64,000 nt of DNA from Aegilops tauschii subsp. strangulata (GCF_002575655.3 NC_053035.3:90421322-90485321); one strand, 5' to 3'. Shown: positions 11,017 through 23,330, numbered from the stretch's first letter. The notes: generated by a model not told the origin, from the letters alone. Made by a program: numbers and translations.

Positions 11017-11951
11017 TGTCGGGGAACACAAACTAGGGTGTGTGTTTTCCCCTGTCTCGTGCACTGGCAGTAAGCCAATAAGCACAAGAACAAGATCACA
11101 GCACCAAGGTCAGATTGAAGCACAAGGGATCAGTTCTTCGAAGGACCAACATGCAGATCAAGAGGACCAAGACTAGCCGGAGAAGCAAGATATCGCTAAG
11201 GGAAAAACCTGCCTTCCCGGGTAGGCGAGCCTGGTGAAGACGGTGTTATCCCCGGAAGCAAGCTTTCGGATCATCTCGGCAGGCCTGCCGGGGCTTACGG
11301 AGGCAAAACACTCCACCGCACCACCTCATCATGACGCACGTCGTCGATCAGTGCGGTGTCAAGCTCCAAGGTGACTAAGTGGCTACTATTTGCCACATGG
11401 CAGCCACTTCCTACAGAAAATACCTCCAAGCGACACCCGTCCTGAGACGTGTCAATCAAGCAGGCGCGAAGCTAGCAAAACAGCCCGGCAGGGCCTGCCG
11501 GGCAAGCTGTGATGTGACATTGAGTAGCACATTTAATGCGCTCTGTCAGCTTGCAGAGTTAGGTATGATAGCACTGTTTGCCATCTAATCAGTGTGTAAT
11601 GACTGATTTGCCACTGTGGTGACCTTTTGGTCTATAAAAGGGGGCCCAAAGCAACCGAAGAAAGGGTTAGCTAATTCAGACCCTCACACACTTGTACGCG
11701 CGTAGCCGTTCTCGCCACGAGGCAACCCAGCCAGGCAAACGTGCTGCGCTCAACACCATGTTTCCACCATCAATCCACCAAAACAGGAGTATGGTTTTAC
11801 GCCTCACGGCGGCCCGAACCTGGGTAATAACTACCCGTGTGATCTCTGACGTGCTGTTCCACACTCCTCCGCTCTTTCTGCAACGTGCTATCCCCCCGCC
11901 GAACCAGAAAGGGGCTCTTGGTCCCATAGGTGGTCGTGGTTTCCCACGACA
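11017..11951 (+). mobile_element. LTR (3') of the Tat-like element
   Basis: The LTR starts TGTCGGGGAACAC and ends CCCACGACA. A purine/GC-rich tract (GCCCGGGAGCTTA) precedes it, as expected for a polypurine tract before a 3' LTR. A TATA box (TATAAAAG) is at 11633-11640. Two GC palindromes lie at 11277-11290 and 11483-11503. The right flank is Copia sequence also seen at 14425. No duplicate of the flank is found on the left, so this is not a solo LTR with both flanks. Confidence 0.65.
11633..11640 (+). promoter_or_regulatory. TATA box of LTR
   Basis: TATAAAAG in the LTR with a transcribed leader-like region after it. Confidence 0.5.
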
Positions 11952-12261
11952 TACCCCCTTGCCAAACTCATGGCAAGGTACACAATAGGTCTGGTACACA
12001 GCATGGCATACTTTATAGAACCTATGACTGAGGCTAGGGAATGACTTTCCTTCCGTATCTATCTTATGCCGTGGTTGGGATTTGAGTCTTACTCAACTTC
12101 ACACCTTACAATACAGGCAAGAACTCCTTTGACTGATCCATTTTGAACTCCTTCAAAATCTTGTCAAGGTATGTACTCATTGAAGAATCTTATCAAGCGT
12201 CTTTGATCTATATTTATAGATCTTGATGCCTAATATATAAGCAGCTTCACTGGGGTCTTTA
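11952..12261 (-). pseudogene. Copia pol fragment (end of RT and RNase H region)
   Basis: This duplicates 14425-14725 of the neighbouring Copia element with many small differences. It is joined at about 12262 directly to LTR sequence, a junction that does not occur in an intact element, so it is a deletion product. Confidence 0.7.
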
Positions 12262-12830
12262 TCAAGCTCCGTAGCCATTTGCTTTCAAGCTTATGATGTG
12301 TATTACCGAGAGGGCCTAGAGATACCTCACTGATACTCAGAGTGACAAATCCTAATCTTGATCTATGCCAACTCAACAAACACCTTCGGAGATACCTGTA
12401 GAGCATCTTTATAATCACCCAGTTACATGGTGACGTTTGATAGCACACAAGGCATTCCTCCGGCATCTGGGAGTTGCATAATCTCATAGTCAAAGGAATA
12501 TGTATTTGACATGAAGAAAGCAATAGCAATAAAACTGAACGATCATTATGCTAAGCTAACTGATGGGTCTTGTCCATCACATCATTCTCCTAATGGTGTG
12601 ATCCTGTTATCAAATGACAACACATGTCTATGGTTAGGAAACCTTAACCATCTTTGATCAATGAGCTAGTCTAGTAGAGGCTCACTAGGGACATGGTGTT
12701 TGTTTATGTATTCACACATGTATCAAGGTTTCCGATCAATACAATTCTAGCATGAATAATAAACCTTTATCATAAATAAGGAAATATAAAATAACAACTT
12801 TATTATTGCCTCTAGGGCATATTTCCTTCA
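12262..12830 (-). mobile_element. Angela/WIS/BARE-type LTR fragment (first copy)
   Basis: On the minus strand it starts at 12830 with TGAAGGAAATATGCCC, the start of the Angela/BARE LTR type. It covers only the first 570 bp or so of the LTR before joining pol sequence. Confidence 0.8.
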
Positions 12831-13956
12831 ATATGGGGGGCGCACCAGCCCCTTGTGGCTGGTGCGTTTCCCCTCTTGGCCCATAAGGCCCATATCTTTT
12901 GCGGTGGGTGCCCGGAACCCCTTCCGGTGACCCGATAAGTACTCGGTATCCCCCGAAACACTTCCGGTGTCTGAATACTATCGTCCTATATATCAATCTT
13001 TACCTCTCGACCATTCTGAGACTCCTCGTCATGTCCGTGATCTCATCTGGGACTCTGAACAACATTCCGTCACCAAATCACATAACTCATATAATACTAT
13101 ATCGTCATCGAACGTTAAGCGTGCGAACCCTATGGGTTCGAGAACTATGTAGACATGATCGAGACACCTCTCTGGTCAATAACCAATAGAGGAACCTGGT
13201 CGCCCATATTGGCTCCTACATATTCTACGAAGATCTTTATCGGTCGAACCGTTATGACAACATACGTAATTCCCTTTGTCCATCGGTATGTTACTTGCCC
13301 GAGATTCGATCGTCGGTATCTTCATACCTAGTTCAATCTCGTTACCGACAAGTCTCTTTACTCGTTCCGTAATACATCACCTCGTGACTAACTCCTTAGT
13401 CATTTGCTTGCAAGCTTATGATGTGTATTACCGAGAGGGCCCAGTGATACCTCTCCGATACTTGGAGTGACAAATCCAAATCTCGATCTATGCCAACTCA
13501 ACAAACACCTTCGGAGATACCTGTAGAGCATCTTTATGATCACCCAGTTATGTTGTGACATATGATAGCACACAAGGCATTCCTCCGGTATCCGGGAGTT
13601 GCATAATCTCATAGTCGAAGGAATATGTATTTGACATGAAGAAAGCAATAGCAAATAAAACTCAACGATCATTATGCTAAGCTAACAGATGGGTCTTGTC
13701 CATCACATCATTCTCCTAATGATGTGATCCCATTATAAAATGACAACTCATGTCTATGGTTAGGAAACCTTAACCATCTTTGATCAACGAGCTAGTCTAG
13801 TAGAGGCTCACTACGGACACGGTGTTTGTTTATGTATTCACACATGTATTAAGGTTTCCGATCAATACAATTCTAGCATGAATAATAAACCTTTATCATG
13901 AATAAGGAAATATAAAATAACAACTTTATTATTGCCTCTAGGGCATATTTCCTTCA
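12831..13956 (-). mobile_element. Angela-type 3' LTR, truncated
   Basis: On the minus strand the LTR starts at 13956 (TGAAGGAAATATGCCC) and runs to 12831. It shares 13381-13956 with the neighbouring fragment and 12840-13200 with the segment at 55110-55479. The last part of the LTR (matching 54476-54860) is missing. The purine-rich strand of 13957-13969 is the polypurine tract of the internal region. Confidence 0.8.
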
Positions 13957-14358
13957 GTCTCTCACTTGCACTAGAGTCAATAATCTAGTTCACATCGCCA
14001 TGTAATTAACACCTATAATTCACATCGCCATGTGACTAACACCCAAAGAGTTTACTAGAGTCAATAATCTAGCTCACATCGCCATGTGATTAATACCCAA
14101 AGAGTACTAAGGTATGATCATGTTTTGCCTGGGAGAGAGGTTTAGTCAACGGGTCTGCCACATTCAGATCCGTATGTATTTTGCAAGTTTCTATGTCTAC
14201 AATGCTCTGCATGGAGCTACTTTAGCTAATTGCTCACACTTTCAATATGTATCCATATTGACACTCTGAGTCATCTGAATTGGTGTTAAAGCTTGCATCG
14301 ACGTAACCCTTTGCAATGAACTCTTTATCACCTCCATAACTGAGAAATATTTCCTTAG

Positions 14359-15534
14359 TCATCTTAGGTAACTAAGGATAATTTTGACCACTGTCCAGTG
14401 ATCTACTCCTGGATCACTATTGTACCCCCTTGCCAAACTCATGGCAAGGTACAAAATAGGTCTGGTACACAGTATGGCATACTTTAAAGAACCTATGGCT
14501 GAGGCATAGGGAGTGACTTTCATTCTCTCTCTATCTTCTGCCATGGTCGGGCATCGAGTCTTACTCAACGTCACACCTTACAATACAGGCTAGAACCCCT
14601 TCTTTAACTGATCCATTTTGAACTTCTTTAAAACTTTTGTCAAGGTATGTGTGTTATGAAAGTCCTATTTAGCATCTCGATCTATCCCTATAGATCTTGA
14701 TGCCCAATATATAAGCAGCTTCACCGAGGTCTTTCATTGAAAAATTCTTATTCAAGTATCCTTTTATGCTATCTAGAAATTCTATATCATTTCCAATCAA
14801 CAATATGTCATCCACATATACTATCAAAAATGCTACAGAGCTCACACTCACTTTCTTGTAAGTACAGGCTTCACCATAAGTCTGTATAAAACCATATGCT
14901 TTGATCACCTCATCAAAGCGTATATTCCAACTCCGAGATGCTTGCACCAGTCCATAGATGGATCGCTGGAGCTTGCACACTTTGTTAGCACCTTTAGGAT
15001 TGACAAAACCTTCTGGTTGTTTCATATACAACTCTTCTTTAAAATATCCATTAAGGAATACAGTTTGGACATCCATTTGCCAGATTTCATAAAATGCGGC
15101 AATTGCTAACATGATTCAGACAGACTTAAGCATCGCTACGGGTGAGAAAGTCTCATCGTAGTCAACCCCTTGAACTTGTCGAAAAACCTTTCGCGACAAG
15201 TCGAGCTTTGTAGACAGTAATATTACCATTAGTGTCAGTCTTCTTCTTGAAGATCCATTTATTTTCTATGGCTTGCCGATCATCGGACAAGTCCACCAAA
15301 TTCCATACTTTGTTCTCTCAGATTTCATGGACTCAAGCCATTTATCGGAATCTGCACTCATCATAGCTTCTTCATAGTTCATAGGTTCGCTATTGTCCAA
15401 CAACATGACTTCCAGGACAGAATTGTCGTATCACTCTCATGTTGACCGTGCTCTGGTCGACCTACGAGGTTCAGTAGCAACTTGATCTGAAGTTTCATGA
15501 TCATCATCATTAGCTTCCTCTCTAGTTGGCATAG
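14359..15534 (-). pseudogene. Copia reverse transcriptase and RNase H part
   Basis: The open frame 15112-14669 has the Copia RT blocks WQMDVQTVFLNG, ELYMKQPEGF, CKLQRSIYGL and the catalytic YVDDILLIG. It then breaks and continues in another frame at 14574-14359 with MSLARGYNSDPG, from the RT/RNase H connection. The upstream part, 15113-15534, is the integrase-to-RT linker and has stops. The protein would copy Copia RNA into DNA in virus-like particles, but this copy is dead. Confidence 0.85.
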
Positions 15535-17136
15535 TGATACATCTCCAATGTGTCTATAATTTATTATTGTTCCATGCTATTATATTATCTATTTTGGATG
15601 TTTTATATGCATCAATATGCTATTTTATATTAATTTTGGGACTAACTTATTAACCTAGAGCCCAGTGTCAATTTCTGTTTTTTCCTTGTTTTTGAGTTTC
15701 GCAGAAAAGGAATACCAAAAGGAGTCCAAACGGAATAAAACCTTCGCGATGATTTTTCTTGGACCAGAAGACACCCCAGAGACTTGGAGATCAAGTGAGA
15801 AGAGCCATGAGGCGGCCACAAGGGTGGAGGGCGCGCCCAGGGGGGTAGGGCGCGCCCCCTACCTTGTGGGCCCCTCGTGACTCCCCTAACCTAATTCCTT
15901 CGCCTATATATTCACATATTTTCCCAAACCACCAGAAGTATCCACGAAAACACTTTTCCCTCACCGCAACCTTCTATACCCATGAGATCCCATCTAGGGG
16001 CCTTTTCCGGCATCCTGCCGGAGGGGGATTCGATCACAGAGGGCTTCTACATCAACTCTATTGCCCTTTGGATGAAGCGTGAGTAGTTTACCACAGTCCT
16101 ACGGGTCCATAGCTAGTAGCTCGATGGCTTCTTCTCTCTTTGATTCTCAATACCATGTTCTTGGAGATCCATCCAATGTAATCTTCTTTTGCGGTGTGTT
16201 TGTCGAGATCCGATGAATTGTGGATTTATGATCAGCTTATCTATAAATATTATTTGAATCTTCTCTGAATTCTTTTATGCATGATCTGATATCTTTGTAA
16301 TTCTCTTTGAACTATCGATTTGGTTTGGCCAACTAGATTGGTTTTTCTTGCAATGGGAGAAGTGCTTAGCTTTGGGTTCAATCTTGCGGTGTCCTTTCCC
16401 AGTGATAGTAGGGGTAGCAAGTCACGCATTGTATTGTTGCCATCGAGGATAAAAGACGGGGTTTTCATCATATTGCTTGAGTTAATTCCTCTACATCATG
16501 TCATCTTACTTAATGCGTTACTTTGTTCTTCATGAACTTAATACTCTAGATGCAGGCAGGAGTCGGTCGATGTGTGGAGTAATAGTAGTAGATGTAGAGT
16601 CGTTTCGGTCTACTTGACACGGACGTGATGCCTATATTTCATAATCATTGCCTTAGATATCGTCATAACTTTGCGCTTTTCTATCAATTGCTCGACAGCA
16701 ATTTGTTCACCCACCGTATTATTTGCTATCATGAGAGAAGCCTCTAGTGAAACCTATGGCCCCCGGGTCTATTTTCCATCATATAAGTTTTCGATCTACT
16801 ATTTTCCATCATATTAGTTTCCGGTCTACTATTTTGCAATCTTTTACTTTCCGATCTATAAACCAAAAATACCAAAAATATTTACTTAACCTTTTGTTTA
16901 GTTTCATCTATCTCTATCAGATCTCACTTTTGCAAGTAACCGTGAAGGGATTGACAACCCCTTTATCGCGTTGGGTGCAAGTTGTTTGATTGTTTGTGCA
17001 GGTATTGGTGATTTGTGCGTTGTCTCCTACTGGATTGATACCTTGGTTCTCTAACTGAGGGAAATACTTATATCTACTTTGCTACATCACCCTTTCCTCT
17101 TCAAGGGAAAAACCAACACAAGCTCAAGAAGTAGCA
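15535..17136 (+). repeat. 5' LTR of the Athila-like element
   Basis: 1602 bp. A TATATATTC motif near 15903 lies upstream of the conserved leader. Confidence 0.85.
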
Positions 17137-17147
17137 GGAAGAATTTC

Positions 17148-17160
17148 TGGCGCCGTTGCC
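17148..17160 (+). other. Primer binding site, Athila type
   Basis: TGGCGCCGTTGCC lies 11 bases after the 5' LTR end. Confidence 0.75.
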
Positions 17161-17404
17161 ATGGAGATCTACGCCAGGTCAAGACATACCAAGTACTCAT
17201 CATAAACTCTCATCTCTTGCATTACATTATTCGCCATTTGCCTCTTGTTTTCCTCTCCCCCACTTCTAAAACGATTTTTGAAAAGATTTGCCTTTTTTTT
17301 CACCCTTCTTTCGTTTGTCTTTGCATTTGCACTTATGTCTTACTTGGTTTGTTTATTCGTTTGCTTGGTATAATTGTGTGTTTGAAAATCAGAAGCAAAG
17401 GTTT

Positions 17405-18250
17405 ATGGATCCTCATACACTTGCTAATCTTTTTAAGAGATCCAATTATGACGAACCAATTGCTAGTGAGTTGAGTGCACTAGATTATCTTTATGAAGTT
17501 TTGCTTGAGATTCGTGAATCTGAAAATTGTGATGAAGTGTTAAAAGAAAAAATTTATGAAGTGATTCACGATAGCTCCTTGAATGGAAAGCATGATTGCA
17601 ATGATGTTATTATAAATTCTACTAATTTCAACTGTGCTAATAATATGAAAAACCCTAAGCTTGGGGATGCTAATTTTGCTATGTCTACTACTTGTTGCAA
17701 TGATCATGATTGGGGTGATTCTTCTTATGATCTTGAAAATTTGTTTAAGCCCCATGATGAATATGAGATTGATAATAATGTTTGCAATAATATTGAAAGT
17801 GGGTTTGGAAGAGTGTCAACTTTAGATCCCACATATTTGGAGGATGTTTAATCTTATGAAATTTTTGATAAAATTGGGTTTGGAGAAGTCATGACTTTAT
17901 TTTATGATAATTCCACTATTTTGGAAGAGTGTCAACTTTGCATGCATGTTGATCATGTTGAGAATATTTTATATGATAGCTATATTGTTGAATTTAATTA
18001 TGATCCTACATGTAATTATTATGAGAGAGGAAAATATGGTTGTGGAAATCTTCATGCTACTAAATTACCGCTCGTTATGTTGAGATTGCTATTGTTTCTT
18101 TCTTCTTCCATGCATATGCTAGTTTTTGCTTGCCTTGATAATTTGTTTGCTTATATAATGCCTACACATAGGAAGTATGTTAGACTTAGATGTGTTTGTC
18201 AGGTGTTTTATGATGCTCTCTTTGCGCTTCAATTCTTGTCTTTCATGTGA
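17405..18250 (+). pseudogene. Unknown ORF of the Athila-like element, interrupted by one TAA
   Basis: From the ATG at 17405 (MDPHTLANLF) a single frame runs to 18250 with one TAA at 17849-17851 as its only stop, giving 281 codons. The first part is acidic and asparagine-rich, with a repeated GFG(R/E)V(S/M)T motif on both sides of the stop. The last third has hydrophobic stretches (LPLVMLRLLLFL and MHMLVFACLDNLFAYI) and cysteines. I do not recognise a domain. It is not gag by motif, as there is no zinc knuckle. Its length in an otherwise AT-rich, gene-less element suggests past selection. Confidence 0.5.
17656..17670 (+). repeat. Internal copies of the polypurine-tract motif
   Basis: TAAGCTTGGGGATGC occurs at 17656-17670, 18897-18911, 18953-18967 and 21025-21039. 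Only the last one borders the 3' LTR. Confidence 0.85.
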
Positions 18251-21024
18251 GCATCATTAAAATCTCAATGCCTAGCTAAAAGGCTTTAAAGAAACGCGCT
18301 TGTTGGGAGACAACCCAATATTTTTATTTCATGTTTTTCAATAAATAATCCATCTAGCATCTGGTTAGATGTGGTTTTGTGTTTTAATTAGTGTTTGTGC
18401 CAAGTAATACCTTTGGGATGGCTTACGGTGATAGTTGATTTGATCTTGCTGAAAAACAAAAACTATTGCGCTCAGGAAAACAATTCTCATTTTTAACAGA
18501 AGGGTGATAAAATAATGATTATTTTCATAGAATATTAATAAACAAATTTATTAGGTTGTACTAATTTTTCAGAATTTTTGGAGTAACAGAAGTACTCGAG
18601 AGTTACAGATTACTACAGATTGTTCTGTTTTTAACAGATTCTGTTTTCTATGTGTTGTTCGCTTATTTTGATGAATCTATGTGTAGTATCGGGGGGTATG
18701 AACCATGGAAAAGTTGTAATACAGTAGATATTACACCAATATAAATAAAGAATGAGTTCACAAAAGTACCAAAGGTGGTGATTTATTTTCTTATACTAAC
18801 AGAGCTTATGAGATTTTCTGTTGAGTTTTGTGTTGTGAAGTTTTCAAGTTTTCGGTAAGGATTTTATGGACTATCGAATAAGGAGTGGCAAGAGCCTAAG
18901 CTTGGGGATGCCCAAGGCACCCCAAGGTAATATTAAAGGCCAACCAAGAGCCTAAGCTTGGGGATGCCCCGGAAGGCATCCCCTCTTTCGTCTTCGTCTA
19001 TCGGTAACTTTATTTGAGGCTATATTTTTATTCACCACATGATATGTGTTTTGCTTGGAGCGTCTTGTATGATATAAGTCTTTTCTTTTTAATTTGCCAC
19101 AATCATCCTTGCTTTAAACACCTTTTGAGAGGGACACGCATGAATCGTGATTTATTAGAATACTCTATGTGCTTCTCTTATATCTTTTGAGCTAGGCAAT
19201 TTTGCTCTAGTGCTTCACTTATATCTTTTTAGAGCACGGCGGTGGCTTTATTTTGTAGAAATAATTGAACTCTCTTGCTTCACTTATATTGTTTTGAGAG
19301 TCTCTAAACAGCATGGTAATTTTCTTTGGTTATAAATTTAGTCCTAATATGATAGGCATCCAAGAGGGATATAATAAAAACTTTCATATAAAGTGCATTG
19401 AATACAATGAGAAGTTCAATTCTTTATGATTGTTTTGAGATATAAAGATGGTGATATTAGAGTCATGCTAGTAAGTAATTGTGGACTGTAGAAATGCTTG
19501 TGTTAAAGTTTGTGATTCCCGTAGCATGCACGTATGGTGAACCATTATGTGATGAAGTCGGAGCATGATTTATTTATTCATTGTCTTCCTTATGAGTGGC
19601 GGTCGGGGACGAGCGATGGTCTTTTCCTACCAATCTATCCCACTAGGAGCATGCGCGTAGTACTTCGTTTCGATAACTAATAGATTTTTGCAATAAGTAT
19701 GTGAGTTCTTTATGACTAATGTTGATTCCATGGATTATACGCACTCTCACCCTTCCACCATTGCTAGCCTCTCTAGTACCGTGCAACTTTCGCCGGTACC
19801 ATACACCCACTATATACCTTCCTCAAAACAGCCACCATACCTACCTATTATGGCATTTCCATAGCCATTCCAAGATATATTTCCATGCAACATTCCACTG
19901 TTCCGTTTATTATGACACGTTTCATCATTGTCATATTGCTTTGCATGATCATGTAGTTGACATCGTATTTGTGGCAAAGCCATCGCTCATAATTCTTTTA
20001 TACATGTCACTCTTGATTCATTGCACATCCCGGTACACCGCCGGAGGCATTCATATATAGTCATATTTTGTTCTAAGTATCGAGTTGTAAGTAAATAAAA
20101 GTATGATGATCTTCATTATTAGAGCATTATCCCATGTGAGGAAAGGATGATGGAAACTATGATTCCCCCACAAGTCAGGATGAGACTCCGGACGAAAAAA
20201 AGAGGCCAAAATTTGAGAGAAGGCCTAATAAAAAAATGAGAGAAAAGAGAGAAGGGGCAATGGTACTATCCTTTTACACACTTGTGCTTCAAAGTGGCAC
20301 CATGATCTTCATGATAGAGAGTCTCCTATGTTGTCAATTTCATATACTAGTGGGAATTTTTCATTAAAGAACTTGGCTTGTATATTCCAATGATGGGCTT
20401 CCTCGAATTGCCCTAGGTCTTCATGAGCAAGCGAGTTGGATGTACACCAACTTAGTTTCTTTTTGAGCTTTCAGAAACTTATAGCTCTAGTGCATCTGTT
20501 GCATGGCAATCCCTACTCACTCACGTTGATATCTATTGATGGGCATCTCCATAGCCCGTTGATACGTCTAGTTGATGTGAGACTATCTCCTTCTTTTTGT
20601 CTTCTCCATAACCACCATATTCTATTCCACCTATAGTGTTATGTCCATGGCTCACGCTCATGTATTGCGTGAAAGTCAAAAAAGTTTGAGAACATCAAAA
20701 GTATGAAACAATATCTTGGATTGTCATCGGGGTTGTGCATGATTTGAATATTTTGTGTGATGAAGATGGAGCATAGCCAGACTATATGATTTTGTAGGGA
20801 TAAGCTTTCTTTGGCCATGTTATTTCGAGAAGACATAATTGCCTTATTAGTATGCTTGAAGTACTATTGTATTTATGTCAATATTAAACTTTTGTTTTGA
20901 ATCTTATGGATCTAAACATTCATGCCACAATAAAGAAAAAAAATACATGGATAAATATGTTAGGTAGCATTCCACATCAAAAATTCTGTTTTTATCATTT
21001 ACCTACTCGAGGACGAGCAGGAAT
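18251..21024 (+). other. Non-coding interior of the Athila-like element
   Basis: AT-rich sequence with no gag, protease, RT or integrase motif on either strand. It includes two further polypurine-tract-like copies (18897-18911 and 18953-18967). Confidence 0.7.
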
Positions 21025-21040
21025 TAAGCTTGGGGATGCT

Positions 21041-21939
21041 TGATACGTCTCCAACGTATCTATAATTTTTTATTGTTCCATGCTATTATATTATCTGTTT
21101 TGGATGTTTTATATGCATTAATACGCTATTTTATATTATTTTTGGGACTAACTTATTAACCTAGAGCCCAGTGTCAGTTTCTGTTTTTCCTTGTTTTTGA
21201 GTTTCGCAGAAAAGGAATACCAAACGGAATAAACCTTGGCGATGATTTTTCTTGGACCAAAAGACACCCCAAAGACTTGGAGATCAAGTCGGAAGAGCCA
21301 CGAGGTGTCCACAAGGGTGGAGGGCGCGCCCAGGGGGGTAGGGCGTGCCCCCTGACTTGTGGGCCCCTCGTGACTCCCCTGACCTAATTCATACGCCTAT
21401 ATATTCACATACATTCCCAAACCACCAGAAGTATCCATGAAAACACTTTTCCACCGCCGCAACCTTCTGTACTCATGAGATCCCATCTAGGGGCCTTTTC
21501 CGGCATCCTGCCGGAGGGGGATTCGATTACGGAGGGCTTCTACATCAACTCTATTGCCCTTCTGATGAAGCGTGAGTAATTTACCACAGACCTACGGGTC
21601 CATAGCTAGTAGCTAGATGGCTTCTTCTCTCTGTTTGATTCTCAATACCATGTTCTCCTCGACATTCTTGGAGATCCATCTGTTGTAATCTTCTTTTCCG
21701 GTGTGTTTGTCGAGATCCAATGAATTGTTGATTTATGATCATCATTGAAGGGATTGACAACCCCTTTATCGCGTTGGGTGCAAGTTGTTTGATTGTTTGT
21801 GCAGGTATTGGCGATTTGTACATTGTCTCCTACTGGATTGATACCTTGGTTCTCTAACCAAGGGAAATACTTATCTCTACTTTGCTGCATCACCCTTTCC
21901 TCTTCAAGGGAAAAACCAACGCAAGCTCAAGAAGTAGCA
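21041..21939 (+). repeat. 3' LTR of the Athila-like element, internally deleted
   Basis: 899 bp. Compared with the 5' LTR, about 700 bp is missing at 21745 (matching about 16230-16935), at the motif TGATCATCATTGAAGG. Confidence 0.85.
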
Positions 21940-22122
21940 TGTAGGCATCACGGGAACGGATTTCTTTGATGTGCTACTTTCCAAATTGATAAAAGGTACA
22001 ATTACCTCATCAAGTTCTACTTTCCTCCCACTCACTTCTATCGAGAGAAACTCCTTCTCTAGAAAGGATCCATTCTTGGCAACAAAGATCTTGCCTTCGG
22101 AACTGTGGTAGAAGGTGTACCC
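21940..22122 (-). pseudogene. Copia integrase C-terminal region
   Basis: The minus-strand frame reads YTFYHSSEGKIFVAKNG and EKEFLS, the conserved end of the Copia integrase module. The CACTA insertion cuts it from the rest of integrase at 52882 onward. Confidence 0.8.
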
Positions 22123-22139
22123 CACTAGCGCGAGTCGGT

Positions 22140-22680
22140 CCTAAACAAACAGTTTTTTACCCCTTTCCGCGACGGCATTTGGAACCGTCGCCAAGTGAGT
22201 GTGGGCGATAGGGGGGTCCTTCCCACATGACCCAGAAACCGTCGGGGATAGGGAGCCTTGATGCATACAGTTGTCCCTATATAACCGTTTTTGATATCTC
22301 GAATATCCAAAATGCTTCATCCTTGGTACTCGTTTGTGCTTGCATTGCCATCGCAGTCGGAGTTTTGTGGTTCTGCCTAAAACCAGGCAGATTCCAGGCA
22401 CGGGAGTTTTCCAGGAAGATTCTAGGCACGGGAGTTTTACGATGCATGGCACGTCACAAACAGTTCATGATTATAAACCGTGTATGATGGGTAGACAATC
22501 ACACACATTTAGTTTTCCCGCACCGTATGTGATAGTGTCTGACATCACACACGCTTTGCAAACGGCAACTGTGTGCATGCTTGCACACCTTTCCTCTATG
22601 TGAACCATCTCGGATTATGGTGTATATCGCAAACGTTTGTGTTTTAGCAACCGTGTGTGCCGTAATGACCCGCACAACAT
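22140..22680. repeat. CACTA left subterminal repeat region
   Basis: Short degenerate motifs recur, such as CACACAC, GCAAACG and ACCGTGTGTG, in both orientations. They resemble the motifs repeated at the right end. In CACTA elements such regions are the binding sites of the DNA-binding transposase protein. Confidence 0.5.
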
Positions 22681-22925
22681 AATTTCGCCCTAATTTAATT
22701 GCTGCTATTTAAAATTGTACCTAATTTAAACTTGAAAGTAGGCTATAGATTTATTCATATCCATTAGGTTCAAATAACCAATGCATTATTCGATTCACAG
22801 GTACATATTTTTAAGAATTACATAAGCACCAAATAAAGAATGATGTACCAGGGTTCTATACTTGTACTATTACAGATGGTAAAGAAAGAGACGACAAACA
22901 TTCTAGTTGCTGAACAAGGTGAAAC

Positions 22926-23330
22926 GAAATGGCCCTATTGTGCTCTCCTGGATGCAGAAGGCATGCATGACTCTAGTCCAACCCCTTGTGATGGCCTGCC
23001 ACCAATCATGTAGTTTGAGAGGTAATCTTGAGGAAACTGCTTCAGGATCCACTGCAAAAGAAAAAAGAATCAGATATTGTCATCTAACACAACTCATTAC
23101 GGGCAGTAAAAAGAAGGCTACAGGGTTCTTACTTACCATCCTGTAGTTCATTGTTGTCTTGCATAAAGTGTAAACAAATAGTTCGATTGACATCTTTTGA
23201 CCCATTTTAATAACAATCTTTATCAGTTTCCTCATTTGATGCTGGTTCATGAATATATCATTGCCCCATACGCAAAAAGGGTCGAAGTGTGGATCTTTGG
23301 CAATGATATATGTACCTAAAAGCACCAAGT
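22926..23330 (-). pseudogene. Two-exon gene remnant in the CACTA (family unsure)
   Basis: On the minus strand an exon (about 23310-23137) reads AKDPHFDPFCVWGNDIF, IKIVIKMGQKMSIELFVY and TTMNYRM. A canonical intron follows (GTAAGT donor at 23136, TTTTGCAG acceptor ending at 23052, 85 bp). A second exon (23051-22926) reads WILKQFPQDYLSNYM and ends in TAG. The clean splice signals with an open frame on both sides argue for a real former gene. It vaguely resembles plant B3-type domains, but I cannot confirm that. The 5' end is not clear. Confidence 0.45.

Larger units (their letters stand above)
5611..11951. mobile_element. Truncated Tat-like Gypsy element, interrupted by a Helitron
   Basis: I infer one element from three parts: the antisense ORF region (5611-6631), the sequence right of the Helitron (10831-11016) and an LTR at 11017-11951. 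The order antisense gene, upstream region, purine-rich tract, 3' LTR is the same as in the Fatima-like element at 47924-52020. The left part and the 5' LTR are missing. Right of the LTR the sequence is Copia pol, so the element had inserted in a Copia element. Confidence 0.55.
15535..21939 (+). mobile_element. Non-autonomous Athila-lineage (Sabrina-like) LTR element
   Basis: LTRs are 15535-17136 and 21041-21939, both starting TGATAC and ending AGTAGCA. The primer binding site TGGCGCCGTTGCC (17148-17160) is of Athila type. The polypurine tract is at 21025-21039. The flanks CATAG and TGTAG are a possible degenerate TSD, and the same Copia sequence continues on both sides. No gag or pol is recognisable; the inside has one conserved-looking broken ORF and long AT-rich sequence. 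Confidence 0.85.

Noticed and set aside
11017..11951. Solo LTR
   Set aside because: The left and right flanks do not match as a TSD, and the left side fits the 3' internal end of a larger element.
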